A DNA stretch of 13,034 bases from positions 1 to 13,034 of the forward strand of contig CALIZJ010000290.1 of assembly GCA_938028845.1 (NCBI GenBank), written 5' to 3'. The DNA comes from an uncultured Blautia sp. Its GTDB lineage: Bacteria > Bacillota > Clostridia > Lachnospirales > Lachnospiraceae. Of this stretch, positions 1 through 6,311 are shown in pieces. Both the position numbers and the translations under genes were made by a program. The notes beneath the pieces were generated by a model. The model made no database searches. It was given only the letters and a program-made list of their open reading frames with translations, and was not told the DNA's origin. The stretch's first letter is position 1, and each line of letters begins with the position of its first letter.

Positions 1-1
1 T

Positions 2-118
2 GGTGAATATGTGGACTTTGATATCAATGAAGCTCTTGCAATGCAGAAAAGTGTTTCAGAATACCAGTGGGAAATCTGTAATTCTCTTTCCCATAATTAT
101 GATAAAAACGCAAAATAG
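2..118 (+). CDS. C-terminal end of a probable 6-phosphofructokinase (5' part outside window)
   Basis: The frame starting at base 2 is open from the window edge to TAG at 116-118 and encodes about 38 residues, beginning GEYVDFDINEALAMQKSV and ending HNYDKNAK. The pattern (G)EYVDxDIxEALAMxKS followed by a short amphipathic tail resembles the C-terminus of clostridial ATP-dependent 6-phosphofructokinases, the committed step of glycolysis. As I recall, pfkA often lies just upstream of this SpoU methyltransferase in Lachnospiraceae, which supports the call. No catalytic residue is visible, so the identification rests on a short tail and on gene order. An intrinsic terminator follows at 180-210, consistent with a transcription unit ending here. 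The assignment is tentative; that this is a real coding tail is likelier than its exact name. Confidence 0.5.
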   Translation, partial: GEYVDFDINEALAMQKSVSEYQWEICNSLSHNYDKNAK

Positions 119-179
119 CCAGGAAGATAAAAGCGGCTTGGAAGCTGTTTTTGGCTGTAAAAATAAATACGGCACAAAT

Positions 180-210
180 AATTACCCTCGGTTTCACGGG
201 GGTGATTTTT
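180..210 (+). terminator. Intrinsic terminator after the first gene
   Basis: A 10-base-pair stem (181-190 ATTACCCTCG with 197-206 CGGGGGTGAT, two G-U pairs) closes a six-base loop GTTTCA and is followed by a T run at 206-210. A180 can extend the stem. This is a typical rho-independent terminator for the upstream gene. I see no convincing promoter between it and the next start at 249, so some read-through or an upstream promoter crossing it is possible. Confidence 0.75.
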
Positions 211-248
211 GTAAAGGGAATAAATAAAAAAGGACCGGAGGCGGTTTT

Positions 249-1025
249 ATGATAACCAGTGTAAGCAATGGACAGGTGAAAAATGTCATACATCTAAACC
301 AGAAGTCCAAGGCAAGAAAAGAGCAGGGGCTTTTTGTGGCGGAAGGGATAAAAATGTTTAACGAGGCGCCGAAAAGCTGGGTCGTTAAAGTCTATGTGTC
401 AGAATCTTTGGCAAAGGACGAAAGACTGATGGAAAAGGTGTGCCAGTTTCCCCATGAAATTGCTTCGGATCCTGTATTTAGGCAGATGAGCGACACCAAG
501 ACCCCACAGGGGATACTCACGGTGCTGAAGAAACCTTTCTATAAAATAGAAGATATTTTAAACCAGAAGAATCCATTAGTCATGGTGCTGGAGGATCTTC
601 AGGACCCGGGAAATGCAGGTACTGTCATCCGAACAGGAGAGGGGGCCGGCGTAAACGGGGTATTTCTCACCCGCACCAGTGTGGACATTACAAATCCCAA
701 AGTTATTCGTGGGACAATGGGGTCAATTTACAGAATACCTTTCTTATATGTGGAAGATGTGGTATCATTAAAACAGATATTTAAAGAAAGACAGATCCGT
801 TCCTTTGCCGCTCACTTAAATGGCAGAACCTTCTATGACGAGGAGGATTATACAGGAGGAACCGCATTTTTTATCGGAAATGAGGGAAATGGACTGACGC
901 AGAGTGCTTCTGATGCAGCAGACTGCCTGATCCGTATTCCCATGAGCGGAAAGGTAGAATCATTAAACGCCGCAATGGCGGCGGGGATCCTGATGTATGA
1001 GGCGGCGCGTCAGCGCCGGAAATGA
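249..1025 (+). CDS. TrmH/SpoU-family RNA 2'-O-methyltransferase
   Basis: The 258-residue protein is predicted to transfer a methyl group from S-adenosylmethionine to a ribose 2'-OH in rRNA or tRNA. Residues 1 to about 95 form the small substrate-binding domain (KARKEQGLFVAEG near 21-33). The C-terminal part is the knotted SPOUT domain, with motif 1 around 122-129 (NAGTVIRT, Arg128), motif 2 at 209-216 (IGNEGNGL) and motif 3 at 230-251 (IPMSGKVESLNAAMAAG, with S238 and N240). Length matches RlmB/TsnR-like family members. The ATG is preceded by GGACCGGAGG at about 231-240. The exact RNA target cannot be read from sequence, so no rlmB symbol is given. It is followed after 19 bases by the NfeD-like gene, suggesting co-transcription. 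Confidence 0.9.
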   Translation: MITSVSNGQVKNVIHLNQKSKARKEQGLFVAEGIKMFNEAPKSWVVKVYVSESLAKDERLMEKVCQFPHEIASDPVFRQMSDTKTPQGILTVLKKPFYKIEDILNQKNPLVMVLEDLQDPGNAGTVIRTGEGAGVNGVFLTRTSVDITNPKVIRGTMGSIYRIPFLYVEDVVSLKQIFKERQIRSFAAHLNGRTFYDEEDYTGGTAFFIGNEGNGLTQSASDAADCLIRIPMSGKVESLNAAMAAGILMYEAARQRRK

Positions 1026-1044
1026 CCCGGAAAGGGGGAGTGTT

Positions 1045-1482
1045 ATGGAACCGATCATTTGGCTGGTAATATTGGCATTTTTGCTGGTGGTGGAAGCTGT
1101 CACGGCAGGACTTACGACCATATGGTTCGCCGGAGGGGCATTGGCCGCAGCGATAGCCGCATACCTGGGAGCGGAGCTGTGGGTGCAGATCCTGCTGTTT
1201 CTTGTAATATCCATTTTGCTTTTGATCTTTACCAGACCCTTGGCGGTAAAATATATGAACAAGGACCTGGAAAAGACGAATGTAAACAGCCTCATCGGAA
1301 AAAAAGCAGTGGTGACAGAGAAGATCGATAATCTGGCGCAGACAGGTCAGGTGAAGATAAACGATGTGGAATGGATGGCAAGGAGCTTTTTCGATGGAGA
1401 GACAATTCCCAAGAGCACGGTAGTAGTGATCGAGGAGATTCATGGGGTAACGCTGTATGTAAAAGAATTTAAGGAGGAGTAA
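1045..1482 (+). CDS. NfeD-like membrane protein
   Basis: This 145-residue protein has two to three hydrophobic segments in residues 4-64 (starting MEPIIWLVILAFLLVVEAV, then a second stretch around 47-64). A soluble C-terminal region of about 80 residues follows, with the small beta-barrel (OB-fold) pattern of NfeD: LIGKKAVVTEKI, GQVKINDVEWMA, and a closing VVVIEEIHGVTLYV. NfeD proteins are normally encoded next to an SPFH/band-7 protein and are thought to work with it in membrane organisation or quality control, as is the arrangement here. The in-frame ATG at 997 lies inside the upstream gene, so I chose 1045, which has AAAGGGGGAG at 1031-1040. There is no N-terminal ClpP-class protease domain, so this is the short form. 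The downstream ribosome binding site lies in its last codons. Confidence 0.85.
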   Translation: MEPIIWLVILAFLLVVEAVTAGLTTIWFAGGALAAAIAAYLGAELWVQILLFLVISILLLIFTRPLAVKYMNKDLEKTNVNSLIGKKAVVTEKIDNLAQTGQVKINDVEWMARSFFDGETIPKSTVVVIEEIHGVTLYVKEFKEE

Positions 1483-1485
1483 GGT

Positions 1486-2424
1486 ATGACTTTTGGTATT
1501 ATTTTTATCATTATCATTGGAATTCTGGCAGTGTGTATTCTGGCATCCTGTATTAAGATCGTTCCACAGGCTTATGCTATGGTGCTGGAGCGGCTTGGGG
1601 CATACCGCACCACATGGGATACAGGAATCCACTTTAAAGTGCCGTTTATCGAGCGGGTGGCAAGACGGGTGAATTTAAAGGAGCAGGTAGTAGATTTCCC
1701 GCCCCAGCCTGTGATCACAAAGGATAACGTAACCATGCAGATTGATACGGTGGTATTTTTCCAGATTACAGATCCCAAGCTTTACACGTATGGAGTGGAA
1801 AATCCTATCATGGCTATAGAGAATCTGTCTGCGACTACGCTGCGTAATATTATCGGTGATATGGAGCTTGACGAAACACTGACATCCCGCGAGGTGATTA
1901 ATACGAAGATGCGCGCATCTCTGGATGTGGCTACAGACCCATGGGGAATTAAGGTAAACCGTGTGGAGCTAAAAAATATCATCCCTCCGGCAGCAATTCA
2001 GGACGCTATGGAGAAGCAGATGAAGGCAGAGCGTGAGCGCCGTGAAGCTATCCTGATCGCAGAAGGTGAAAAGCGTTCAACGATCCTTGTGGCTGAAGGT
2101 AAAAAACAGTCCGCCATCCTGGATGCTGAGGCAGAGAAGCAGGCTGCTATCCTCCGTGCGGAGGCGCAGAAGGAAAGGATGATCAAAGAAGCGGAAGGTC
2201 AGGCGGAAGCAGTTCTTAAAGTGCAGAATGCAAATGCGGAAGGTATCCGCATGATCAGAGAAGCGGGAGCAGACGAGGCGGTTCTTACCCTGAAGAGTCT
2301 GGAAGCTTTCAGCAAAGCGGCGGACGGCAGGGCGACGAAGATCATTATCCCGTCAGATATTCAGGGAATCGCCGGACTTGCTTCATCCTTAAAGGAGATT
2401 GTGACTGATAAGCAGGGAGAATAA
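1486..2424 (+). CDS. SPFH/band-7 (stomatin/QmcA-like) membrane scaffold protein
   Basis: The 312-residue protein begins with one membrane segment (about residues 4-23). A band-7 domain follows (about 24-180; KIVPQAYAMVLERLGAY, then GIHFKVPFIERV, QVVDFPPQPVITKDNV and DPKLYTYGVENP), then a long helical region and a C-terminal tail with IIIPSD at 287-291. The family forms large membrane-associated cages or microdomains that control proteases and lipid organisation. Residues 187-241 are five consecutive 11-residue units of the form xxILxAEGxKx, predicting a hendecad coiled coil. The start follows AAGGAGGAG (1471-1479), three bases after the NfeD stop codon, so the two are translated from one message. 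Length and architecture fit QmcA/YbbK-like members. Its cargo and function in this organism are unknown. Confidence 0.9.
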   Translation: MTFGIIFIIIIGILAVCILASCIKIVPQAYAMVLERLGAYRTTWDTGIHFKVPFIERVARRVNLKEQVVDFPPQPVITKDNVTMQIDTVVFFQITDPKLYTYGVENPIMAIENLSATTLRNIIGDMELDETLTSREVINTKMRASLDVATDPWGIKVNRVELKNIIPPAAIQDAMEKQMKAERERREAILIAEGEKRSTILVAEGKKQSAILDAEAEKQAAILRAEAQKERMIKEAEGQAEAVLKVQNANAEGIRMIREAGADEAVLTLKSLEAFSKAADGRATKIIIPSDIQGIAGLASSLKEIVTDKQGE

Positions 2425-2451
2425 CTTTTTTACAGGATCTGTTTGAGAAAA

Positions 2452-2495
2452 AGTCCTCTGCGGCCATAAAGGGCAGTGCCGGGCAGCAGAGGACT
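2452..2495. repeat. 10-bp perfect inverted repeat with long loop, between the SPFH gene and argF
   Basis: AGTCCTCTGC at 2452-2461 is perfectly matched by GCAGAGGACT at 2486-2495 across a 24-base spacer that contains smaller GC-rich complementarities (GCC at 2463-2465 with GGC at 2472-2474; TGC at 2477-2479 with GCA at 2483-2485). No T run follows, so it is not a textbook intrinsic terminator. It may be a terminator without a U-tract, an mRNA-processing or stability hairpin, or a leader element of argF. No clear sigma-A promoter was found between 2425 and 2527. Confidence 0.55.
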
Positions 2496-2527
2496 GTGGT
2501 ATTTAAGTAATTAGAGGAGGAATTATT

Positions 2528-3526
2528 ATGAATTTAAAGGGACGGAATTTCCTGACACTGAAAGACTTTACACCGGAAGAGATCTTATATCTTCTTGATC
2601 TTTCGGCAGAATTAAAGGCAAAGAAAAAAGCAGGGGAACTGCACGAATATTATAAGGGAAAGAATATTGCCCTGATCTTTGAAAAGACAAGCACCAGAAC
2701 CCGCTGTGCATTTGAGGTGGCAGCCCATGATCTGGGAATGGGAAGCACCTATCTGGATCCAAGCGGTTCCCAGATTGGAAAAAAGGAAAGCATTGCGGAT
2801 ACAGCCCGGGTACTTGGAAGAATGTATGACGGAATCGAATACAGAGGCTTTGGCCAGGACATTGTAGAGGAGCTTGCGAAATATGCTGGCGTTCCAGTTT
2901 GGAATGGACTGACTAATGAATACCATCCCACCCAGATGCTGGCAGATATGCTGACTATCCGTGAGCATTTCGGAAAGCTGAAAGGGATCAAGCTGGTTTA
3001 CATGGGAGATGCCCGTTTTAATATGGGAAATTCCCTGATGGTGGCATGTGCGAAACTGGGACTTCACTTTGTAGCCTGCACCACCAAGAAATATTTCCCT
3101 AATGAAGAGCTTGTGGCACAGTGCCAGGAATATGCCAAAGCTTCCGGCGGAACTATCACCCTTACAGAAGACGCTATGGAGGGAACTAAGAACGCAGATG
3201 TGATCTATACGGATGTGTGGGTTTCCATGGGTGAGCCGGATGAAGTCTGGGAGGAGAGAATTCAGGAACTCAGTCCCTATAAAGTGACAAAAGAGATTAT
3301 GAAAAATGCAGGAGAAAAGGCGATCTTCCTTCACTGCCTGCCTGCTTTCCACGATCTTAAGACTACCATCGGAAAAGAAATGGGAGAACGGTTTGATATC
3401 ACCGATATGGAGGTAACAGACGAAGTATTTGAATCAGAACAGTCCAAAGTATTTGACGAAGCAGAAAACAGGATGCATACCATCAAAGCCGTGATGGTAG
3501 CTACACTTGGGGAGCCGGAAAAATAA
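2528..3526 (+). CDS. argF: Ornithine carbamoyltransferase
   Basis: The 332-residue enzyme joins carbamoyl phosphate and ornithine to give citrulline in arginine biosynthesis, or runs in reverse in the deiminase pathway. The carbamoyl-phosphate site is STRTR at 55-59 within FEKTSTRTRCAFEVAA. HPTQ is at 133-136, the ornithine loop DVWVSMGEP at 229-237, and HCLP at 269-272 carries the catalytic cysteine. Length fits the long bacterial ArgF/ArcB group (about 330-336 residues). The start has GAGGAGG at about 2513-2519. No other arginine genes are nearby, so sequence alone does not say whether it is anabolic or catabolic. It abuts the biotin ligase by a one-base TAATG overlap, implying coupled translation. 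Confidence 0.95.
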   Translation: MNLKGRNFLTLKDFTPEEILYLLDLSAELKAKKKAGELHEYYKGKNIALIFEKTSTRTRCAFEVAAHDLGMGSTYLDPSGSQIGKKESIADTARVLGRMYDGIEYRGFGQDIVEELAKYAGVPVWNGLTNEYHPTQMLADMLTIREHFGKLKGIKLVYMGDARFNMGNSLMVACAKLGLHFVACTTKKYFPNEELVAQCQEYAKASGGTITLTEDAMEGTKNADVIYTDVWVSMGEPDEVWEERIQELSPYKVTKEIMKNAGEKAIFLHCLPAFHDLKTTIGKEMGERFDITDMEVTDEVFESEQSKVFDEAENRMHTIKAVMVATLGEPEK

Positions 3527-4332
3527 TGGCAGAGACAGGATATGACCAGAATACAATTTCACAGGCGATACATACAAAATGGGCGGGCAATACCGTCCAT
3601 TTTGTTAGGGAGACAGACTCTACAAACAACTGGGCAAAGAAACTGGTAAAAGAGGGGGCCTCTCACGGTACGTTAGCTGTCACAGAATTTCAGACTGCCG
3701 GAAAGGGAAGGCTTGGAAGAAGCTGGACTGCAAAGGAAGGAAGCTCCGTGATGATGACCCTGATCCTAAAGCCGGATTTTTCTCCGGAGTATGCGCCCAT
3801 GCTCACTCTTGTGATGGGGCTGTCCATCGCACAGGCAGCAGAAAAGCTGGGGATTGCCGCTTCCATAAAATGGCCCAACGATGTGGTGGTATCCGGGAAA
3901 AAGATCTGCGGGATACTGACGGAAATGGGGCTGGAGGAAGGCGCTATCCGGTATGTGGCCATCGGAGCAGGGATCAATGTGAACATAGAAGAGTTTTCAG
4001 AAGATATCAGGGATAAGGCGACTTCCCTTTACATTGAAACTGGCTGTGACTATGACAGAAACCGGATCATTGCCCTTGTGATGGAATGTTTTGAAGAAAA
4101 TTATGAAAAATTTGTACAGACATGCGATATGAAAAATCTGCTGGATTCTTACGATGCCCTTCTGGCAAACAGAGAGCAGCCGGTACGGGTACTGGAAGCT
4201 CATGAGCCTTACGAAGGAATCGCTCACGGGATCAATGAAAAAGGCGAGCTTTTGGTGGAAAAAGAGGATGGACGTATGGTATGCGTCCGGGCCGGGGAGG
4301 TTTCGGTAAGAGGTCTGTACAGTTATGTGTAA
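3526..4332 (+). CDS. birA: Biotin--[acetyl-CoA-carboxylase] ligase, no DNA-binding domain
   Basis: The protein activates biotin with ATP and attaches it to the biotin carrier domain of acetyl-CoA carboxylase or other carboxylases. The 268 residues hold the BPL/LplA catalytic domain: TAGKGRLGRSW at 57-67 (the biotinyl-AMP loop), KWPNDV at 115-120 and SGKKICGILTE at 123-133, then a C-terminal SH3-like domain (about 217-268). There is no N-terminal winged helix, so it is the monofunctional (class I) type and should not act as the biotin repressor. The ATG overlaps the last base of the argF stop codon. A GGGGAGCCGG stretch in the end of argF may serve as a weak ribosome binding site. Confidence 0.92.
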   Translation: MAETGYDQNTISQAIHTKWAGNTVHFVRETDSTNNWAKKLVKEGASHGTLAVTEFQTAGKGRLGRSWTAKEGSSVMMTLILKPDFSPEYAPMLTLVMGLSIAQAAEKLGIAASIKWPNDVVVSGKKICGILTEMGLEEGAIRYVAIGAGINVNIEEFSEDIRDKATSLYIETGCDYDRNRIIALVMECFEENYEKFVQTCDMKNLLDSYDALLANREQPVRVLEAHEPYEGIAHGINEKGELLVEKEDGRMVCVRAGEVSVRGLYSYV

Positions 4333-4346
4333 AGAAAGGAAGAATT

Positions 4347-4718
4347 ATGTATCAGGATACCATTGTGCTTTGCGGAGCAAGTGCATATGAGCAGAAATAT
4401 TATTTTAACCAGGACTTTCAGTCCCTGCCTGAAGCGGTAAAGCAGGAGCTTCAGATCATGTGCGTGCTGTACACAGAGGATATCGGGGGGATTCTCACTT
4501 TGGAATTTGATGAGCAGGGAAATCTGCAGTTTAAGACAGAGGCGGCAGAGTCGGATATGAGTTACGACGAGATTGGAAGCGTCCTTAAGATCAAACAGCT
4601 TCAGACAGAAAAAAGAGAGCTTCTGGAAGCTTTGGAAATGTATTACCGTATATTTTTCCTGGGAGAAACCCCTGACGAGGAAACGCAGAAAAAGGCGGAC
4701 AGCGAGGAACAGCCATGA
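4347..4718 (+). CDS. Small conserved hypothetical protein (DUF6145-like)
   Basis: This is a 123-residue acidic soluble protein starting MYQDTIVLCGASAYEQKYYF. It has no signal peptide, membrane segment or catalytic motif that I recognise. Features are a central stretch, LPEAVKQELQIMCVLYTED, followed by IGGILTLEFDEQGNL. A helical region then precedes a polar, charged tail ending ADSEEQP. From memory it resembles the Lachnospiraceae family DUF6145, commonly found next to dusB; I could not verify this. I chose the ATG at 4347, which has AAAGAAAGGAAG before it, rather than the in-frame ATG at 4281 inside birA. Its stop overlaps the dusB start by four bases (ATGA), so it is probably co-translated with dusB. 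Function unknown. Confidence 0.75.
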   Translation: MYQDTIVLCGASAYEQKYYFNQDFQSLPEAVKQELQIMCVLYTEDIGGILTLEFDEQGNLQFKTEAAESDMSYDEIGSVLKIKQLQTEKRELLEALEMYYRIFFLGETPDEETQKKADSEEQP

Positions 4719-5677
4719 AAATGAAGTGGAAAATAGGAAATGTTTCCATAGAGAATCCTTTTGTCCTGGCGCCTATGGCGGGAGTGACGGATCTTCCTTT
4801 CCGAAGGCTGTGTAAGGAACAGGGAGCAGGGCTGATCTGCATGGAGATGGTAAGCGCCAAGGCGGTTTCCTTTCATAATAAAAATACAGAGGCGCTTATG
4901 GAAATCGATCCCGGGGAGCACCCCGTATCCCTTCAGCTTTTCGGGAGCGAACCGTATCTTATGGGAGAAGTGGCGAAAAGTATTGAAGAGCGGCCTTTTG
5001 ATATTCTGGATATTAATATGGGCTGCCCGGTTCCCAAGGTGGTAAATAACGGCGAAGGTTCTGCGCTTTTAAAAAATCCGCAGTTGATCGCAGAAATTGT
5101 AAAAAGCGTATCCTCAGCCATAAATAAGCCTGTGACGGTAAAGGTACGAATCGGTTTTGAAAAGGAAAAGGTGGATATTGTAGATATTGCCAGGCGTGTG
5201 GAGGACGCTGGGGCGGCCGCCATTGCGGTGCATGGACGGACCAGGGAACAGTATTATTCCGGAAAAGCGGACTGGGATGCCATAAGGCGTGTAAAGGAGG
5301 CTGTTTCTATTCCGGTCATTGGAAACGGGGATGTGGATTCTCCCAAGAAAGCGGAGGACATGCTCAGGGAAACAGGATGCGATGGGGTGATGGTCGGCAG
5401 GGCAGTCCGGGGAAATCCATGGATTTTCCGGGAGCTGAACCATTATTTTGCCACAGGTGAGATTCTTCCCCGTCCCTCGGCGAAAGAAGTGCGGGAGATG
5501 ATCCTGCGCCACGCAAGGGACCAGATCACAGTAAAAGGCGAATATACCGGAATCCGGGAGATGCGCAAGCATGTTGCCTGGTATACCGCCGGTATGCGGC
5601 ACAGCGCGGCGCTTCGCAGGGAATCCAACCAGATCGGTAGCTATGAGGAGATGGAAAAGCTGCTGGAGAGACTGTGA
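4715..5677 (+). CDS. dusB: tRNA-dihydrouridine synthase (DusB-type)
   Basis: This FMN enzyme reduces uridine to dihydrouridine in the D-loop of tRNA using NADPH. The 320 residues show the TIM-barrel Dus fold: APMAGVTDLPFRRLC at 19-33 (FMN binding), NMGCP at 101-105 with the catalytic Cys104, VTVKVRIG at 140-147, AVHGRTREQYYSG at 171-183, VIGNGDV at 201-207, and GVMVGRAVRGNPWIF at 224-238. Family and length match DusB; which uridine is modified is inferred from the family only. It is the last gene of the argF-birA-DUF6145-dusB run. A long-loop inverted repeat begins five bases after its stop. Confidence 0.93.
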   Translation: MKMKWKIGNVSIENPFVLAPMAGVTDLPFRRLCKEQGAGLICMEMVSAKAVSFHNKNTEALMEIDPGEHPVSLQLFGSEPYLMGEVAKSIEERPFDILDINMGCPVPKVVNNGEGSALLKNPQLIAEIVKSVSSAINKPVTVKVRIGFEKEKVDIVDIARRVEDAGAAAIAVHGRTREQYYSGKADWDAIRRVKEAVSIPVIGNGDVDSPKKAEDMLRETGCDGVMVGRAVRGNPWIFRELNHYFATGEILPRPSAKEVREMILRHARDQITVKGEYTGIREMRKHVAWYTAGMRHSAALRRESNQIGSYEEMEKLLERL

Positions 5678-5681
5678 CTCC

Positions 5682-5726
5682 TGATCCGCACGGAAGCATG
5701 GCTGCTGCTGGTCACCGTGCGGATCA
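5682..5726. repeat. 12-bp perfect inverted repeat directly after dusB
   Basis: TGATCCGCACGG (5682-5693) pairs perfectly with CCGTGCGGATCA (5715-5726) across a 21-base spacer. The position just after dusB suggests a transcript-end hairpin, but no T run follows. It resembles the 2452-2495 repeat in design (long perfect stem, 21-24 base loop, no U-tract), though the sequences differ. Confidence 0.6.
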
Positions 5727-5833
5727 CAGTTCATTGTCTCAGGAAAGATATAGGCAGAAGGGACTTTAAAAGTTCCGTCTGGAGTGATAAAATAAAGCCA
5801 GATTAACAGAAGATACAAGGTTAAAATACAAAA

Positions 5834-5892
5834 GGGCGGAGGTTTAAAAGTAAACTTCCCAATCTGCCATTAGTGACGCGGCAAGTGCGTCA
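5834..5892 (+). promoter_or_regulatory. Structured leader of two hairpins before the GGDEF remnant
   Basis: GGAGGTTTA (5838-5846) pairs with TAAACTTCC (5851-5859) around the tetraloop AAAG, with one G-U pair. The preceding GGC can also pair with GCC near 5866-5868. A second hairpin, TGACGC (5874-5879) with GCGTCA (5887-5892), has the loop GGCAAGT, and its GGCA could pair with the TGCC between the two hairpins to make a pseudoknot. GAGG before the ATG at 5907 lies just after it. It does not match the c-di-GMP-I riboswitch consensus that I know. Function is inference only. Confidence 0.3.
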
Positions 5893-5906
5893 GAAAGAGG
5901 AAAAAA

Positions 5907-6209
5907 ATGGGGAATGATACGGCGGCAATTTCAGGGCTGATTGCGGAAAGCATCCTTTTTGCCACTTTTCTTGGGGTGTGCACAGGACTTTTAAAGCGTC
6001 GTTTTTCTGTAAAGAAGACGGCGCTTCTGGCGTGCGTTTTTGCAGCGTTTATTTTGTTTTTGAATATAGAAGTTTTTTTAAACAGTCAGGAGCTGCAGGT
6101 CGCTGTAGGATATGAAGCAGCGGGAGAAGGAGAAGATGCCATAAATGATCTAATAAACAGGGCGGATCTGAAGATGTATGAAAACAAAAGAAAACAAAGA
6201 GAAATATAG
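5907..6209 (+). pseudogene. Internally deleted GGDEF (diguanylate cyclase-like) protein remnant
   Basis: The 100-codon reading frame joins two unrelated-looking parts. Residues 1-60 carry two membrane segments (about 8-28 and 38-58) separated by LKRRFSVKK. Residues 64-100 (LQVAVGYEAAGEGEDAINDL, then INRADLKMYENKRKQREI) match the final helix-strand portion of GGDEF domains, where VSxGxA...LixrADxxMYxxKxxgr is typical. The entire catalytic core, including the GG(D/E)EF loop and the metal- and GTP-binding residues, is absent, so it cannot make c-di-GMP. An in-frame internal deletion is the simplest explanation; an assembly join is the alternative. The ATG follows GAGGAAAAAA and the stop is TAG. 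It ends ahead of a shared bidirectional terminator. It could still be translated as a small membrane protein. Confidence 0.65.
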
Positions 6210-6265
6210 TACAGTGTTGGAAAATTATCAGCGTTAGCTGCACAGAATGTTTTTCGAAACGATGT

Positions 6266-6311
6266 AAAACAGCGGAACCCTTGCCAGCGGCAAAAGAGTT
6301 TCCGCTGTTTT
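6266..6311. terminator. Bidirectional nested terminator between the GGDEF remnant and blaR1
   Basis: AAAACAGCGGAA (6266-6277) pairs perfectly with TTCCGCTGTTTT (6300-6311), and the loop contains a second hairpin, TTGCC (6281-6285) with GGCAA (6289-6293). The outer arms end in T runs on both strands, so the structure can end the plus-strand message of the GGDEF remnant and the minus-strand blaI-blaR1 message. Its right arm touches the blaR1 stop codon at 6311-6313. Confidence 0.8.

Noticed and set aside
3..227. An ATG-started 74-codon plus-strand frame at the left edge
   Set aside because: The adjacent frame beginning at base 2 gives a protein-like tail ending at 118. The 74-codon frame runs through the terminator hairpin and has low-complexity, unrecognisable sequence.
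997..1044. An upstream in-frame ATG for the NfeD-like protein
   Set aside because: It lies within the methyltransferase gene, lacks a good ribosome binding site and would add 16 polar residues before the membrane segment. The ATG at 1045 has AAAGGGGGAG in front.
5788..5793. TAAAAT as a -10 box with TTTAAA at 5765-5770 for the GGDEF remnant
   Set aside because: The 17-base spacing is right but the -35 match is poor in an AT-rich region, so I do not annotate a promoter.
5820..5906. c-di-GMP-I (GEMM) riboswitch before the GGDEF remnant
   Set aside because: GACGC is present, but the conserved GGGCAAACC-type first element, tetraloop receptor and overall spacing are missing.
6229..6258. Two tiny hairpins (CAGC-GTTA-GCTG and GTTT-TTCG-AAAC) after the GGDEF remnant
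   Set aside because: Four-base stems are expected by chance, and the adjacent long terminator explains the region better.
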